A DNA stretch of 64,000 nucleotides from Bacillota bacterium (lineage in GTDB: Bacteria; Bacillota_A; Clostridia; Christensenellales; Aristaeellaceae): the NCBI GenBank assembly GCA_023421735.1, contig JAEZSP010000002.1:65549-129548 (forward strand), written 5' to 3'. Below, piece by piece: positions 17,889 to 27,845 of this stretch. Every line of letters starts with the position of its first letter. Within the stretch, counting starts at the first letter, position 1. The notes beneath the pieces were generated by a model, which ran no database searches, was not told where the DNA came from, and was given only the letters and a program-made list of their open reading frames with translations. The position numbers and the translations under genes were made by a program.

Positions 17889-17891
17889 GGT

Positions 17892-19652
17892 TCATTCCTC
17901 CTCGAAGGACAGTCGTTCAAATTCCTCCGCCAAATCAATGAAGTCGGATAGCGCGCCGCGCCAGAAGGCTTCGTCCGTTAAGTCGAGTCCCATATTTAGC
18001 CCCGCCTCTTCGACGCTGCATGTGCAGGCTTGGGCGAGGAGCCGATTATAGCGGGCGAAAAAGACCCCCGGTGCCTGTTTGTATGCCCGGTAGAGTCCGC
18101 GCGCAAACAGCAGGCCGAACGCATAGGGGAAGTTGTAATAGTGAAAATCCGGAATATAAGCATGCACCTTGTCGATCCACATGTAGGGATGCAATGCGGA
18201 AAGCGCATCGCCGTACACGGCGCGCTGACAGTTTTCCATGATGGAAGCGAGCGCATCCGCGGTGAGCGGTCCATCCGCGCGGCGACGAAACACCTCGTCC
18301 TCGAATAAAAAGCGGCTGTGGGTATCGAGGATGGTTTGCACTGCGCCTGAGAGCACGGCGTTCAGATGAGAAAGCCGCGCGCTGCCCGTCGCCTTCGCGC
18401 GGGCGTATTCGTAAACCAGCGTTTCGTTGAAGGCGGATGCTGTTTCACACACGGGCGTCGGCGCGTCGCGCAGGATGAGCGGCAGGGAAAACATCTGCCT
18501 GTCGTGCCATGCGTGACCCAACTCGTGCGCCAGCGATGCGACGCCCGAGAAGCCGCCGTCAAAGTTCACGAGGATGCGGCTCTCGTGGGCGGCGTGCAGA
18601 GGAAAGCAGATACCGCCGCTCTGTTTGCCCGCGCGCGGTATGGCGTCGATCCAGTTATTCTCAAACGCGGCGTCCGTAAACGCAGCGAGCGCGGGATCGG
18701 CACCGTAAAATGCGTCGACGAGGAAGCGCCGCGCCTCCGAAAGCGTAAAACGGGCGGTATGACCTACCGGCGCGGAAATGTCGCAGTAGGGGAGCGCGGT
18801 TTCATGTCCCAGTAAGCGCGCTTTGGCCTTCAGGAAGCGTTGAAACGCAGGGAGCGCACCCAAAATCGCCGCTTGAAGGGCGTCAAGCGTCTTTTTCTCC
18901 ATGCGTGAAAGGGACAGCATCCAGTCGAGCACACTGTCATAGCCCCGCAGTTGCGCCATTTCGAGCGCCTCGCCCTTGATGCCGTTCAGGCATGCGGCAT
19001 ATACCGTCCCTGCCCTGCACCCCGCGTCCATGTCCGCTGCGAGGCAGTTTTTGCGCACATCCGCGTCGGCGTCTGAAAACAGCGCGCGTACCTGCGCGAT
19101 GGGCAGGGTTTTGGTCGCGCCGCCCAAAGTGACCGCGGCGGTCATCCCGGATTCCATGGCGTCGCGGAGCCGGCTCCAACCTTGCCCGCCCGTCTGTTGC
19201 ATGCGCAGCACAATCGGCTCGACCGCCTCCGGCAATGCATGGCGCGCGGCCTCCGCCTGAAGGCGGAAAAAAGCGGCATAGTTCAGAAGGGCGGGCTCTG
19301 CTGCCAGCGCATCCGCGCGCCCGCTCTTTTGCACCAATCGCGCAAACACGCTCACGGCGGCTGCGTTGTCCGCACCCGCCTGATCAAGCGTCGCCAGCGC
19401 ATCGAGCGCGTCCGCCCGTGCGCCATCCGCCATCTGCACCATGCGCGCGTAGGTCGCGGTGCGCGCATGCAGAAGGAGCGAAGCTTCGATCTTTTGAAGT
19501 GCCAAAGCGGCGTCGAAGTCTCCTGGCGACAGATCTTTTATGCAGGAAAGCGCCTCGCGCGCGGCGACCTTTGCCGCCGCACAGTCCGCGCGCCAGAACG
19601 GATCGTCGAATCCGCGATAGAGAACAGTAAGGTCCCAATCGGGCTGCGCCAT
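17892..19652 (-). CDS. M3-family oligoendopeptidase
   Basis: A 586-residue protein; the start MAQPDWDLTVLYRGF at 19652 is chosen because GGGAGG lies 5-8 bases before it. The zinc motif HELGHAWHD (HExxH) is intact and is followed by a downstream glutamate region (ETASAFNET), as expected for PepF/M3 enzymes. Oligoendopeptidases cut peptides of roughly 5-20 residues in the cytoplasm. It overlaps closely with the M14 gene upstream (stop and start about 2 bases apart) and is followed by the RocB-like gene 3 bases later, so the three are co-translated. Confidence 0.88.
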   Translation of the reverse strand: MAQPDWDLTVLYRGFDDPFWRADCAAAKVAAREALSCIKDLSPGDFDAALALQKIEASLLLHARTATYARMVQMADGARADALDALATLDQAGADNAAAVSVFARLVQKSGRADALAAEPALLNYAAFFRLQAEAARHALPEAVEPIVLRMQQTGGQGWSRLRDAMESGMTAAVTLGGATKTLPIAQVRALFSDADADVRKNCLAADMDAGCRAGTVYAACLNGIKGEALEMAQLRGYDSVLDWMLSLSRMEKKTLDALQAAILGALPAFQRFLKAKARLLGHETALPYCDISAPVGHTARFTLSEARRFLVDAFYGADPALAAFTDAAFENNWIDAIPRAGKQSGGICFPLHAAHESRILVNFDGGFSGVASLAHELGHAWHDRQMFSLPLILRDAPTPVCETASAFNETLVYEYARAKATGSARLSHLNAVLSGAVQTILDTHSRFLFEDEVFRRRADGPLTADALASIMENCQRAVYGDALSALHPYMWIDKVHAYIPDFHYYNFPYAFGLLFARGLYRAYKQAPGVFFARYNRLLAQACTCSVEEAGLNMGLDLTDEAFWRGALSDFIDLAEEFERLSFEEE

Positions 19653-19653
19653 A

Positions 19654-21006
19654 TCAGCCTCCCTGCCGGGCGTAAGGGAGCGCCTGCAGGACCGATTCGA
19701 GCTGCACGCCCACCAGCGTTTGAATCGGTGCGACGTCATAGGGACACGCGGCTTCGATTTCCCGGCAAAGGGCGGTCAAGCGCGCGTCTGTCTTTGCACG
19801 TGCACTCTGAAGCGCCGTTTTTCCTGCGCCTTCGCCCGCAAGCTCAAAATCGCAGGCGCGCAAAACGAGCGCGAGATCGAGCGCCTCGAAGATCCGCGAA
19901 AGCCACAGGCTATCGAGTGCCTCGGCTTTTGTTGCAGGGCGGTCATATGCCGCGTCTTTGCCCTGTTCGCACGGTGCGTCATAGGCAGCGAGTGCGTCGT
20001 CAACCAACAGCGGGAAGGGATTTTCGGCGGTCAGGAGCGCGCGCACCTCGTCCCAACGGGCATGCAAAAACGCCGCGTGTTGGGTTCTGCGCGCCGTCTT
20101 TTCCGTGAGCGCGTCCCCACGGCTCATGTCGGAATCCGTGTCGTCATCGATGCCGTGTACCTGAAAATAGGGAAGCTCCGCCATTAGAACGAGGCTGTCG
20201 CACACCGTGGCGATGTAGTCGGCGCTGCACGTGCCGCAGGGGAGCGCGCCAACCGGGAGCGTCTCGCCGTGCGCCGCGCGATCATCGTAGTATTCATGCA
20301 GACTCATCATGCTGTGGACCGCCTTGGAATACTTGGTGATGTAGGGCGATTCGGGTTCGCCAAGGTGCAGCGGAATCTTCTGCCTGATCGCCGCGCCTTC
20401 GAGCGCACGGCACAGATCGGGGTCGTTTTTTGTCACGTACCAGTACGCACCGCCAAACGCGCTGTTGTGCAGCGAATAGGTGAGAGCGGGGCGCAGTGCG
20501 TGGATCATGTCCATGAGGATGCGCGTTTCGGGAATGGGGTTTTCAAACCACATGTCTTGATGGCGGAAGGGAAACGTCCATTCCACCTGCCGCGCGCCCG
20601 GCGGCCTGTAAAAACCGCGGACGTAATGTTCAATGGTAAACGGCCCCTTGAACCAGCCCTCGTTGAGCCGCGTGCCGTCGGGGTCGACGCAGGGAATCAG
20701 ATGCCAGGTCATTCCCGTTTCGAGAAGGAGCGCCGGGTCACCTGCCAAAATTTCGGCGAGCGCCAAAAGCGTCATCGCGCCGATGGGCTCGTTGGGATGC
20801 GGGCACGCAAAGCAAAGCGCGTTCTCGGGGCCATTCCCGAGGCGCAGACACCAGAGATCGTCGCCGGCGCGGGATTGACCGAGGCTTTCGCGGGTAATGA
20901 TTTCGGGATATTGTTCGGCAAGCGCATGCCCGCGCGCCGCCAATTCGTCCACTGTGTCAAACGTGGCGTATGTAGGAATCCGGGAAAGGATCGACGGTAT
21001 GTTCAT
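19654..21006 (-). CDS. M14-family zinc carboxypeptidase, cytoplasmic
   Basis: A 450-residue protein with no signal peptide. Zinc ligands fit M14: CPHPNEPIG (HxxE) and the later histidine in TYSLHNSAFGG. CVDPDGTRLNEGW is the substrate-binding segment, and a glutamate in AELPYF sits where the catalytic one is expected. The usual exported M14 enzymes carry a prodomain; this one lacks it, which suits intracellular trimming of imported peptides. First of the four-gene peptidase series, directly after the terminator behind the binding-protein gene. Confidence 0.82.
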   Translation of the reverse strand: MNIPSILSRIPTYATFDTVDELAARGHALAEQYPEIITRESLGQSRAGDDLWCLRLGNGPENALCFACPHPNEPIGAMTLLALAEILAGDPALLLETGMTWHLIPCVDPDGTRLNEGWFKGPFTIEHYVRGFYRPPGARQVEWTFPFRHQDMWFENPIPETRILMDMIHALRPALTYSLHNSAFGGAYWYVTKNDPDLCRALEGAAIRQKIPLHLGEPESPYITKYSKAVHSMMSLHEYYDDRAAHGETLPVGALPCGTCSADYIATVCDSLVLMAELPYFQVHGIDDDTDSDMSRGDALTEKTARRTQHAAFLHARWDEVRALLTAENPFPLLVDDALAAYDAPCEQGKDAAYDRPATKAEALDSLWLSRIFEALDLALVLRACDFELAGEGAGKTALQSARAKTDARLTALCREIEAACPYDVAPIQTLVGVQLESVLQALPYARQGG

Positions 21007-21033
21007 TTTCCACCTGCGCTAACATTAAAATGA

Positions 21034-21070
21034 AGGCCCGCGCTTCCGCGCAATGGGGAAACGCGGGCCT
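21034..21070 (-). terminator. Hairpin terminator after the peptide-binding protein gene
   Basis: A perfect 9-pair GC stem (21034-21042 with 21062-21070) follows the stop at 21081. On the minus strand it is followed by TTCATTTTAA. It probably gives partial termination before the peptidases. Confidence 0.55.
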
Positions 21071-21080
21071 GAGAAAAAAG

Positions 21081-22649
21081 TTATTTGTCGAGCCAGGTAT
21101 AGGTAAACTCGGCGAAGCCCGCCTTGGTGTTGGCTTCTTCGCTGCCGGGATGTCCCTTTACATATGCCCAATGCGGGTAATAGCCGATCCACTCGGAGAG
21201 CACGGTGTATGGAAGGTCTGCCGCCATGTAGGCCTGCACCTGTTTATATAGCGGCGCGCGTTCCTCAAAGGAGGCGAGGTTGAGCGCCTCGGTCAGGAGC
21301 TGATCGACTTCGGGATTGGAATAGCCCGTGCAGTTCATAAATCCGGTCGAGGATACGGAGTTGCCGATGGCCGATACTTCGGGGCCCTGATAGTCGCTGG
21401 TCAGACCGATGGTGAAGTCCTTGTTTTTGACGACTTTCTCATCGAAGGACGCGTACTCGAGCATGTTGATGGTGGCGTCGATGCCGATCTTAGCAAGCTG
21501 GCTCTTGAGCACCTGCGCGAGATCCGGGAACGGCGCGTAGTTCATGGTGTCGATTGTGAGCTTGAGATAGAAGCCGTCCGCGTCCTTTTCGAGGCCGGAT
21601 TCCTCCATCAGCGCCTGCGCGGCCGCGAGGTCGTAGCCGGGCACCATGACGGAATCATCCACGGCCCAGGCGAACAGGGGGCTGAGGAAATGTTCGGCCT
21701 TGAGACCGACTTCCTTGAGCGCGATGGTCATCATCTCGTCCCGGTCGATGGCCATGGAGACCGCCTGCCGGAGCTTCAGATCGTCAAAGGGGGCCTGTGC
21801 CATATTGTACTCCACGATGAAGCGGCTGGGATAGATGTTGACCTCCATCGCGATGTCGGGATTTGCGCGCATCTCGTTATAATCGGTGGAGGTGAACACG
21901 CCCAGGACGTCGTATTCACCCGCGAGGAAGGCGACCTTGGCTGTCGTCGCATCGGAGACGAACGCAAAGATGAGCTGATCGAGATAGGGAACGTCTGGGC
22001 CCATGAAGTAATGGGTGTTTTTCGTGAGCACGATGCGCGTGCCCTTGTCCCAGCTGTCAAACACGAAGGGGCCTGTGCCGACCGGGGTCTCCAGCGCGTC
22101 CGCGCCCATCCAGTCCTTGCCCTCGTAGACATGGCGGGGCAAAACGAACGTGCCCTGATACGCCAGGTTATAGAGGAAGGCCGCGTCGACTTCGTTCATC
22201 TGGAAGACGACCGTGTTTTCATCCGGGCATTCCACGGACGCAACGTGCGCCATGACATAGGCGGCATACGTCTGCTTTTCCGCGATATAGTCGAATGTGA
22301 ACTTCACGTCATCGGAGGTCATCTTCACGCCGTCTGAGAAATACACATCCTCGTACAGATGGAAGGTGTAGGAAAGGCCGTCTGCCGCGACGTCGTAGCT
22401 TTTTGCGAGATCGGGAAGCACTTCCTGCATGCTGCTCAATTTAATGAGCCGGTTGAACGTGTTTTGGATGATGTATGCATTGTTTGCGTCGTAGTTGCCG
22501 TCGGGATTGAGGTTGGTCGGCTCTGCCCCAAGGGACATGAGCAGCGTGCCTCCCGCTTTGACATCCGTGCCGCTTGCTGCGCCGGACAGCGGCAGCGCGA
22601 GGCACAGGGCGAGCACCAGGAGTATGGACAGGATTCTGTTGCGTTTCAT
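21081..22649 (-). CDS. Family 5 (Dpp/Opp) substrate-binding protein
   Basis: A 522-residue secreted protein. The signal peptide ends near residue 25 (LPLSGAASG) with no lipobox cysteine. SBP_bac_5 features include GGTLLMSLGAEPTNLNP at the mature start, YTFHLYEDVYFSDG, the GTGPFVFDSW segment and DLKLRQAVSMAIDRDEM. It is the extracytoplasmic receptor of the adjacent Dpp/Opp importer. The peptidases downstream point to peptides as substrates. The gene lies 65 bases after the last ATPase gene. Confidence 0.88.
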   Translation of the reverse strand: MKRNRILSILLVLALCLALPLSGAASGTDVKAGGTLLMSLGAEPTNLNPDGNYDANNAYIIQNTFNRLIKLSSMQEVLPDLAKSYDVAADGLSYTFHLYEDVYFSDGVKMTSDDVKFTFDYIAEKQTYAAYVMAHVASVECPDENTVVFQMNEVDAAFLYNLAYQGTFVLPRHVYEGKDWMGADALETPVGTGPFVFDSWDKGTRIVLTKNTHYFMGPDVPYLDQLIFAFVSDATTAKVAFLAGEYDVLGVFTSTDYNEMRANPDIAMEVNIYPSRFIVEYNMAQAPFDDLKLRQAVSMAIDRDEMMTIALKEVGLKAEHFLSPLFAWAVDDSVMVPGYDLAAAQALMEESGLEKDADGFYLKLTIDTMNYAPFPDLAQVLKSQLAKIGIDATINMLEYASFDEKVVKNKDFTIGLTSDYQGPEVSAIGNSVSSTGFMNCTGYSNPEVDQLLTEALNLASFEERAPLYKQVQAYMAADLPYTVLSEWIGYYPHWAYVKGHPGSEEANTKAGFAEFTYTWLDK

Positions 22650-22714
22650 GATGGGTCTCCCTTCTCCTCCGTTTGATCTATGATTTCCGCCGCACGCATG
22701 CGGGAGGCGGCAAA

Positions 22715-23683
22715 TCAGCCAATGTCGTGGACGCGCATGCAGCGCGTCGCACGGTCGTTGCCCATGGGGTCGAGTTGCTGGGGTGTGGTGGCGCAGGCCG
22801 GGACGGCCTGTGGACAGCGTGGGAAAAAGGCGCAGCCGACCGTCTGGTTCATGGGGGAGGGCGGCTCGCCCTTCAGCCGGATGGGCGAGAACGGCGCGCG
22901 CGGATCGGCACTCGGACAGTTGGAGATGAGCGCGCGGGTGTAGGGATGCAGAGGATCGTCCAGAATCGCGCGCACCGGGCCTATTTCGACGATTCGCCCG
23001 AGATACATGACCGCAATGCGGTCGCAGATGTAGCGTGCGGTTGAGATGTCGTGGCTGATGAAGAGCACCGCCGTGTTGCGTTCGTGCGCGAGCCGCCCCA
23101 GCATGTTGATGATGTCCGCGCGCACCGAGACATCGAGCATCGATACGGGCTCGTCCGCAACGATCATCGCGGGCTCCAGGAGCATGGAGCGCAAAATGGC
23201 GATCCGCTGAAGCTGTCCGCCCGAAAGTTCGTTGGGGTAGCGGTAGAGGTAGTTTTCGGCGGGCGTGAGTCCCGCACCTTCGAGCGCCTCTTTTGCGCGG
23301 CGAATGCGGTCTGCGCGGTTTATGCCGATGCCATGAAGGCGCAGGGTGCCTGCGAGCACGCGCTCGATCTTGTGGCGGGGGTCGAACGTGTCAAAGGGGT
23401 TTTGAAAGACCATCTGAATCTTTCGCCGCACGGATTTTCCGTCGTGGCGCGAAAGTGGCTGGCCCTCGAGAGAAACGGTTCCGGCGGTTGGCGGTTCAAG
23501 TCCGGCGAGCACGCGTCCGAGTGTGCTCTTTCCGCAGCCCGTTTCGCCCAGGATGCCGAGCACGTTGCCCCGCCGGAGCGCGAGATCGACGCCGTCGACC
23601 GACTTGACCGGCGATTTGTTCTTTTCGTAATATTTTGTAACGTCGCGCGCTTCCAAAACAATATCTCTTTTCGCGTTCATCAT
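22715..23683 (-). CDS. Dpp/Opp ABC transporter ATPase (DppF/OppF-like)
   Basis: About 322 residues; two adjacent ATG codons (23683, 23680) follow GGGAGGG and overlap the previous stop. Walker A is GETGCGKSTLG, signature LSGGQLQRIAI and Walker B MIVADEPVSMLD. The C-terminal oligopeptide-transporter extension with cysteines (CAFFPRCPQAVPAC) may hold an iron-sulfur cluster, as in DppD-type subunits. It pairs with the next ATPase. Confidence 0.87.
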   Translation of the reverse strand: MMNAKRDIVLEARDVTKYYEKNKSPVKSVDGVDLALRRGNVLGILGETGCGKSTLGRVLAGLEPPTAGTVSLEGQPLSRHDGKSVRRKIQMVFQNPFDTFDPRHKIERVLAGTLRLHGIGINRADRIRRAKEALEGAGLTPAENYLYRYPNELSGGQLQRIAILRSMLLEPAMIVADEPVSMLDVSVRADIINMLGRLAHERNTAVLFISHDISTARYICDRIAVMYLGRIVEIGPVRAILDDPLHPYTRALISNCPSADPRAPFSPIRLKGEPPSPMNQTVGCAFFPRCPQAVPACATTPQQLDPMGNDRATRCMRVHDIG

Positions 23684-24645
23684 ACGCCCTCCCCGATCAG
23701 GTGGCAGGCCGCGAAGTGGCGCGCGCCCAGGCGGCTCGTCGTGGGTTCCTTCTCCCGGCACACCTCCATGGCTTCGGGACATCGCGCGGCGAAGATGCAG
23801 CCTGCGGGCGGCGTATGCAAATCAGGCAGCGCGCCCGGAATGCTCAATAACTTCGCGCCTTCGGGTGCGCGCAGATCCGGGAAGCTTTCGAGCATGCACT
23901 TTGTGTACGGGTGGGACGGCGAAACGAGCGCGGTCGCCACGGGTCCGTATTCCACGAGCTTGCCCGCATAAAGAACCGCGACCTCCTGGCAGGTCGATGC
24001 CACGACCGACATGTCGTGGGTGACCATGACGCGCGTGAGCCCGAGCTTCTTTTCGAGCGCCATCATCTCCTCGAGGATCTGCGTCTGCGTGACGACGTCG
24101 AGCGCGGTCGTCGCCTCGTCGAGGATCAAAAGGCGCGGATTGTGCATGAGGCTCAGCGCAATGCTGACGCGCTGCATCATGCCGCCCGAGAGCTCGTGGG
24201 GATAAAGCCGCCGTACGCGCGCGGGCAGACTCACCAGTTCGAGAAGCTCCGTCACGCGCCTGGCTGCCTGCGTCCGGGTGGCATCCGGCTCGTGGACGCG
24301 GTACACATCCTCCATGAACGTACCCACGCGGTGCACGGGGCTTAACGCATTCATGGACTTTTGAAAGACCACCGCCATCTGTTTCCATCGTGTCTTTTGA
24401 AGCGTGGCGTCGTCCATCGTCAGGATATCCACGCCGCCCAGCAAAATGCGCCCCGATACCCGTGCGACACGGGGGTTTAAAATCCGAAGCGCGGCGTGCA
24501 TGAGCGTGCTTTTTCCGCTGCCGGACTCGCCCACAATGCCCACGGGGCAGCCCTCCTGCACGTCGAAGCTTGCGCCCCGCACGGCATAGAACGGGCGGCC
24601 GTCGTCGTAGGTGACGGATGCGTTTTCAAATGCGAGTAATGACAT
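23680..24645 (-). CDS. Dpp/Opp ABC transporter ATPase (DppD/OppD-like)
   Basis: A 321-residue protein starting MSLLAFENASVTYDDG behind AGGAG. It has Walker A GESGSGKSTLM, signature LSGGMMQRVSIAL, Walker B LLILDEATTALD and the C-terminal CIFAARCPEAMEVC extension. It is 8 bases from the DppC-like permease stop, with the DppF-like gene overlapping its end. Confidence 0.87.
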   Translation of the reverse strand: MSLLAFENASVTYDDGRPFYAVRGASFDVQEGCPVGIVGESGSGKSTLMHAALRILNPRVARVSGRILLGGVDILTMDDATLQKTRWKQMAVVFQKSMNALSPVHRVGTFMEDVYRVHEPDATRTQAARRVTELLELVSLPARVRRLYPHELSGGMMQRVSIALSLMHNPRLLILDEATTALDVVTQTQILEEMMALEKKLGLTRVMVTHDMSVVASTCQEVAVLYAGKLVEYGPVATALVSPSHPYTKCMLESFPDLRAPEGAKLLSIPGALPDLHTPPAGCIFAARCPEAMEVCREKEPTTSRLGARHFAACHLIGEGV

Positions 24646-24653
24646 AATTTCTC

Positions 24654-25481
24654 CTATACCACGCTGCGCAGCTTGGGGTTCATCAGCAGGTTCAGCCCCT
24701 CGCCAATCATAAAAAACGTGATCACGGTATATACGATGGCGATTCCGCCGAATACGCACATCCACCATCCGCTGGTGATGTACGCCTTGCCGTTGAAGAT
24801 GAGTTGGCCCCAGCTGACGATGTTCGGATCGCCCAGCCCCAGAAACGAGAGGCTCGACTCCGTCATAATTGCGGCGCACACGCCCATGGTGGTATTTGCG
24901 ACGATGGGGAAAATGCCGTTTGGAATGACGTGGGTAAACATGACGGACAGCCGACTTTCGCCCACGGCCTGTGCGGCGCGCACGAACGTGCGGGAGCGCA
25001 GACTCATCGCCTGTGCGCGCATGATCTTGGCGTTGCCCGTCCAACTCGTCAGCCCGATCACCACCATCACTTTTCCCATGCCGGAGCCGAACAGCGCGAT
25101 GACGATCAGAATCAGAAAGAACGTGGGCATCATCATAAACGCGTTGATGAACTCGCCGATCACGGTGTCCGCCTTGCCGCCGAAATAGCCCGCCACCACG
25201 CCGATCAAGGTGCCGACGACCGCAGCGATCATCGCCGCGGAGACGCCCACCATGAGGGAGGTTCGGCTCCCGTACAGGATGATGGAGAAGACGTCGCGTC
25301 CCAGCCCGTCCGTGCCCAGAAGATAACGCGCGCCGGGAGCGACGACCATATCAGTCGAGATGGCGTTCGGATCATGCGGGGCGAGCGCGGGGGCAAACAG
25401 CGCCACGGACAAAAGGAGCGCCAACATAAATAGGCCGAGGCATAGCCGCCTGTTTTTCCGGATGAATTGATTTGCTTTCAT
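24654..25481 (-). CDS. Dpp/Opp ABC transporter permease (DppC-like)
   Basis: A 275-residue membrane protein; MKANQFIRKNRRL is preceded by AAGGAGG. It has the typical DppC N-terminal helix, the DPNAIST periplasmic segment, the LLGTDGLGRDVFS motif and the coupling loop VRAAQAVGESRLSVMF. Part of the minus-strand peptide importer. Confidence 0.87.
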   Translation of the reverse strand: MKANQFIRKNRRLCLGLFMLALLLSVALFAPALAPHDPNAISTDMVVAPGARYLLGTDGLGRDVFSIILYGSRTSLMVGVSAAMIAAVVGTLIGVVAGYFGGKADTVIGEFINAFMMMPTFFLILIVIALFGSGMGKVMVVIGLTSWTGNAKIMRAQAMSLRSRTFVRAAQAVGESRLSVMFTHVIPNGIFPIVANTTMGVCAAIMTESSLSFLGLGDPNIVSWGQLIFNGKAYITSGWWMCVFGGIAIVYTVITFFMIGEGLNLLMNPKLRSVV

Positions 25482-25494
25482 ATTCGTCGCCTCC

Positions 25495-26469
25495 TTACGC
25501 GCCATGGCTGTGGGAAACGCGCGGATCGAGCATGGCATAGAGAACATCGACCGCGATCATCACAACGGCGACGGACAGGCTGAGCATCAGGTAAATGCCC
25601 ATCAAAACCGGATAGTCCCTGCGGGAGATGGAGGTCATGATATAGCTGCCCATGCCCGGCCATGAGAACACGATTTCAACCAGCGCCGAGCCCGTTACGG
25701 CATAGGCCATAAAGATGCTGATGGCGGTAACGGTCGGGAGGATCGCGTTTCGAAAAACGTACTTGCGGAAGATTTTAGATTCCCGCATACCGGTTGCGCG
25801 CAGGGTGACGATGAAGTCTTCGCCCAGCGTCTGGATCATGGCGGAGCGGGAGATGCGAAAGAAATAGGGGATTTCGAGAATCGTCAGGGTCGTGACTGGC
25901 AAAAGCATGTGCCAGGCGACGTCGAGAACGTGCTGAAATCCCTTGTAATTCTCGCGCACGTCGATCATGCCGGAAAAGGGGAGGAGCTTCAGGATCGACG
26001 CGAATACCAGCATCAGCATCAGTCCCAGCCAGAAGCTGGGGAAGGAATCGAAAAAGTAGGTGATGCCGGTCAGGAAGTTGTCGAGCTTTCCGCCGACTTT
26101 CCGAACGCATGCAATGCTCATGAGGACGCCGAGCACCACCGCAATGGCGAGCGAGGTAAGCGTTAAAAGCGCTGTGTTGCCAAGTCGCTGCCCGATCAGG
26201 CTCGAAACCTTCTCATTCGTATAATACGAAACGCCCATGTCACCCTTCAAAAGGTTTCCTACATAGCGCAGAAACTGAATGGGCATTGGCTTGTCCAACC
26301 CGTATTTTTGGGTGATCGCCTGCACCTGCGCCTCGCTCGGCGTTTCCGTGCCCACCAAAAGCCGCGCGGGGTCGCCGGGCGCGAGCCGGATCAGCGCGAA
26401 ATTGATGATCAATACCAGCATCACACAGATGACCGCTGTGATCGACCGCTTGCCGAGGTAACGTCGCAT
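25495..26469 (-). CDS. Dpp/Opp ABC transporter permease (DppB-like)
   Basis: A 324-residue membrane protein with an N-terminal helix, the RLAPGDPARLLVG motif, the KYGLDKPMPIQFLRYV segment and the coupling loop LRATGMRESKIFRKYV, all standard for DppB. The ATG lies 7 bases after GGAGG. The first 49 bases overlap the end of the MATE gene in another frame. Confidence 0.87.
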   Translation of the reverse strand: MRRYLGKRSITAVICVMLVLIINFALIRLAPGDPARLLVGTETPSEAQVQAITQKYGLDKPMPIQFLRYVGNLLKGDMGVSYYTNEKVSSLIGQRLGNTALLTLTSLAIAVVLGVLMSIACVRKVGGKLDNFLTGITYFFDSFPSFWLGLMLMLVFASILKLLPFSGMIDVRENYKGFQHVLDVAWHMLLPVTTLTILEIPYFFRISRSAMIQTLGEDFIVTLRATGMRESKIFRKYVFRNAILPTVTAISIFMAYAVTGSALVEIVFSWPGMGSYIMTSISRRDYPVLMGIYLMLSLSVAVVMIAVDVLYAMLDPRVSHSHGA

Positions 26470-27845
26470 GTCATTTCCTCCGTTTTGTCAGGGTTTTTGG
26501 GGGTAAGGCCCCTGTTCCACTTGCCCCATTTATAGTAGGGAATTAGGATCGCGAGTCCCATCGTCCAACCGATGGCGTAGCACCAATGCATGTTGTTGGG
26601 GCCAAAATAGTGCGTGAGCAGGTACGCGGCGGGGACACGTGCGAACCAGAGGCTCACGAGCGCCGCGATGGTCGGAACGAGCGTTTGTCCCGCCCCGCGG
26701 ATGATGCCGATGTACATGTACTGAACCGTCGAGATGACGTACAGCGGAATCACGCGCACGAGGTAGGCGTTCCCGGCGCTTATGACCGCCGGATCGTCTG
26801 TGAAAAGCCGCATCAGCTGCGTGCGAAGCGGGATGACCGCCGCGCACAGGATGGCGCAAAGGCCGATGGCGAGCACAAGCGCCGCGCGCACGCCTTCCCG
26901 CACGCGCCCGATGTTGCGTGCGCCGATGTTCTGCCCGACAAATGTCGTGACCGCCGCCGCGAGGCTCGTAACCGGCATGAAGATGAACCCGTCCACCTTC
27001 ACGGCCGCGTTGTAGCCCGCGATGAACACCGGACTGACGGAATTGATCAGCGGCTGCATCACCATCATGCCGACCGCGAACAGCGCGTTCTGAATGCTAA
27101 TGGGGACGCCGACCTTTAACGACTGGAAAAACAGTGCCTTTTCGATGCCGAAATGGCGGAAGGCTGCGCCGATGTCCGGATACTTGCGCCGAATCAGGCG
27201 GATGCTCAAGAGCCAGCTGAACGTCTGCGCCGCGACCGTGGACCATGCGACGCCCGCGACCCCAAAGGGGAATACCACGACCAGCAAAAGCGCGAGAATG
27301 ATGTGAAGGATGCTCGATGCGATGAGGATGGACAGCGGCGTTCTGCTGTCGCCGATTCCCTGCATGACATTCGCGTTCACGTCGTATCCGAGCGTCGGCA
27401 GCATGCCCACATAGTAGACGACCATGTACCGCTTCGCATCCTGGAAGATAATTGCATCCGTATGGAGGAGGCGCAAGAACGGGTCGATGGTGAAGATGCC
27501 CAAAAGCGTGATCGGCACGGCGATGATCAGCAAAAATGCGTTCATCGTGGAGAGCGTCTTTCTGATCCTCTCCATGTCGCGGCTTCCGAAAAACTGGCTG
27601 ACCAGCACAGAAGCGCCTAGACCAATGCCCAAAAAGAGGGAGGTCAGCATGTATGTGATCGGAAAGCCGACGCCCACGGCCGCGAGCGCTTCGGTGCTTA
27701 CGTGTTTTCCGACCACGATGCCGTCGACCACGGTGTAAAGCTGCTGAAACAGATTGCCCAGGAGGATCGGGAGCGAGAACCGAAGCATCTGGGGCAGGCA
27801 ATTCCCTGTCGTCATGTCGATGGTGCCGCTCTTTCGGATGTTCAT
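26421..27845 (-). CDS. MATE-family efflux transporter
   Basis: A 474-residue protein with about 12 membrane segments. MATE features include LPMLLRFSLP-type entry (PQMLRFSLPILLGNLFQQLY), VDGIVVGKHV, the paired second half starting near FFQSLKVGVPISIQN, and FVGQNIGARN. The start overlaps the RpiR-type stop by 4 bases (ATGA) and the end overlaps dppB by 49 bases. Its tight placement between the regulator and the peptide importer suggests export of a toxic amino acid or peptide product. Substrate unknown. Confidence 0.87.
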   Translation of the reverse strand: MNIRKSGTIDMTTGNCLPQMLRFSLPILLGNLFQQLYTVVDGIVVGKHVSTEALAAVGVGFPITYMLTSLFLGIGLGASVLVSQFFGSRDMERIRKTLSTMNAFLLIIAVPITLLGIFTIDPFLRLLHTDAIIFQDAKRYMVVYYVGMLPTLGYDVNANVMQGIGDSRTPLSILIASSILHIILALLLVVVFPFGVAGVAWSTVAAQTFSWLLSIRLIRRKYPDIGAAFRHFGIEKALFFQSLKVGVPISIQNALFAVGMMVMQPLINSVSPVFIAGYNAAVKVDGFIFMPVTSLAAAVTTFVGQNIGARNIGRVREGVRAALVLAIGLCAILCAAVIPLRTQLMRLFTDDPAVISAGNAYLVRVIPLYVISTVQYMYIGIIRGAGQTLVPTIAALVSLWFARVPAAYLLTHYFGPNNMHWCYAIGWTMGLAILIPYYKWGKWNRGLTPKNPDKTEEMTCDVTSASGRSQRSSV

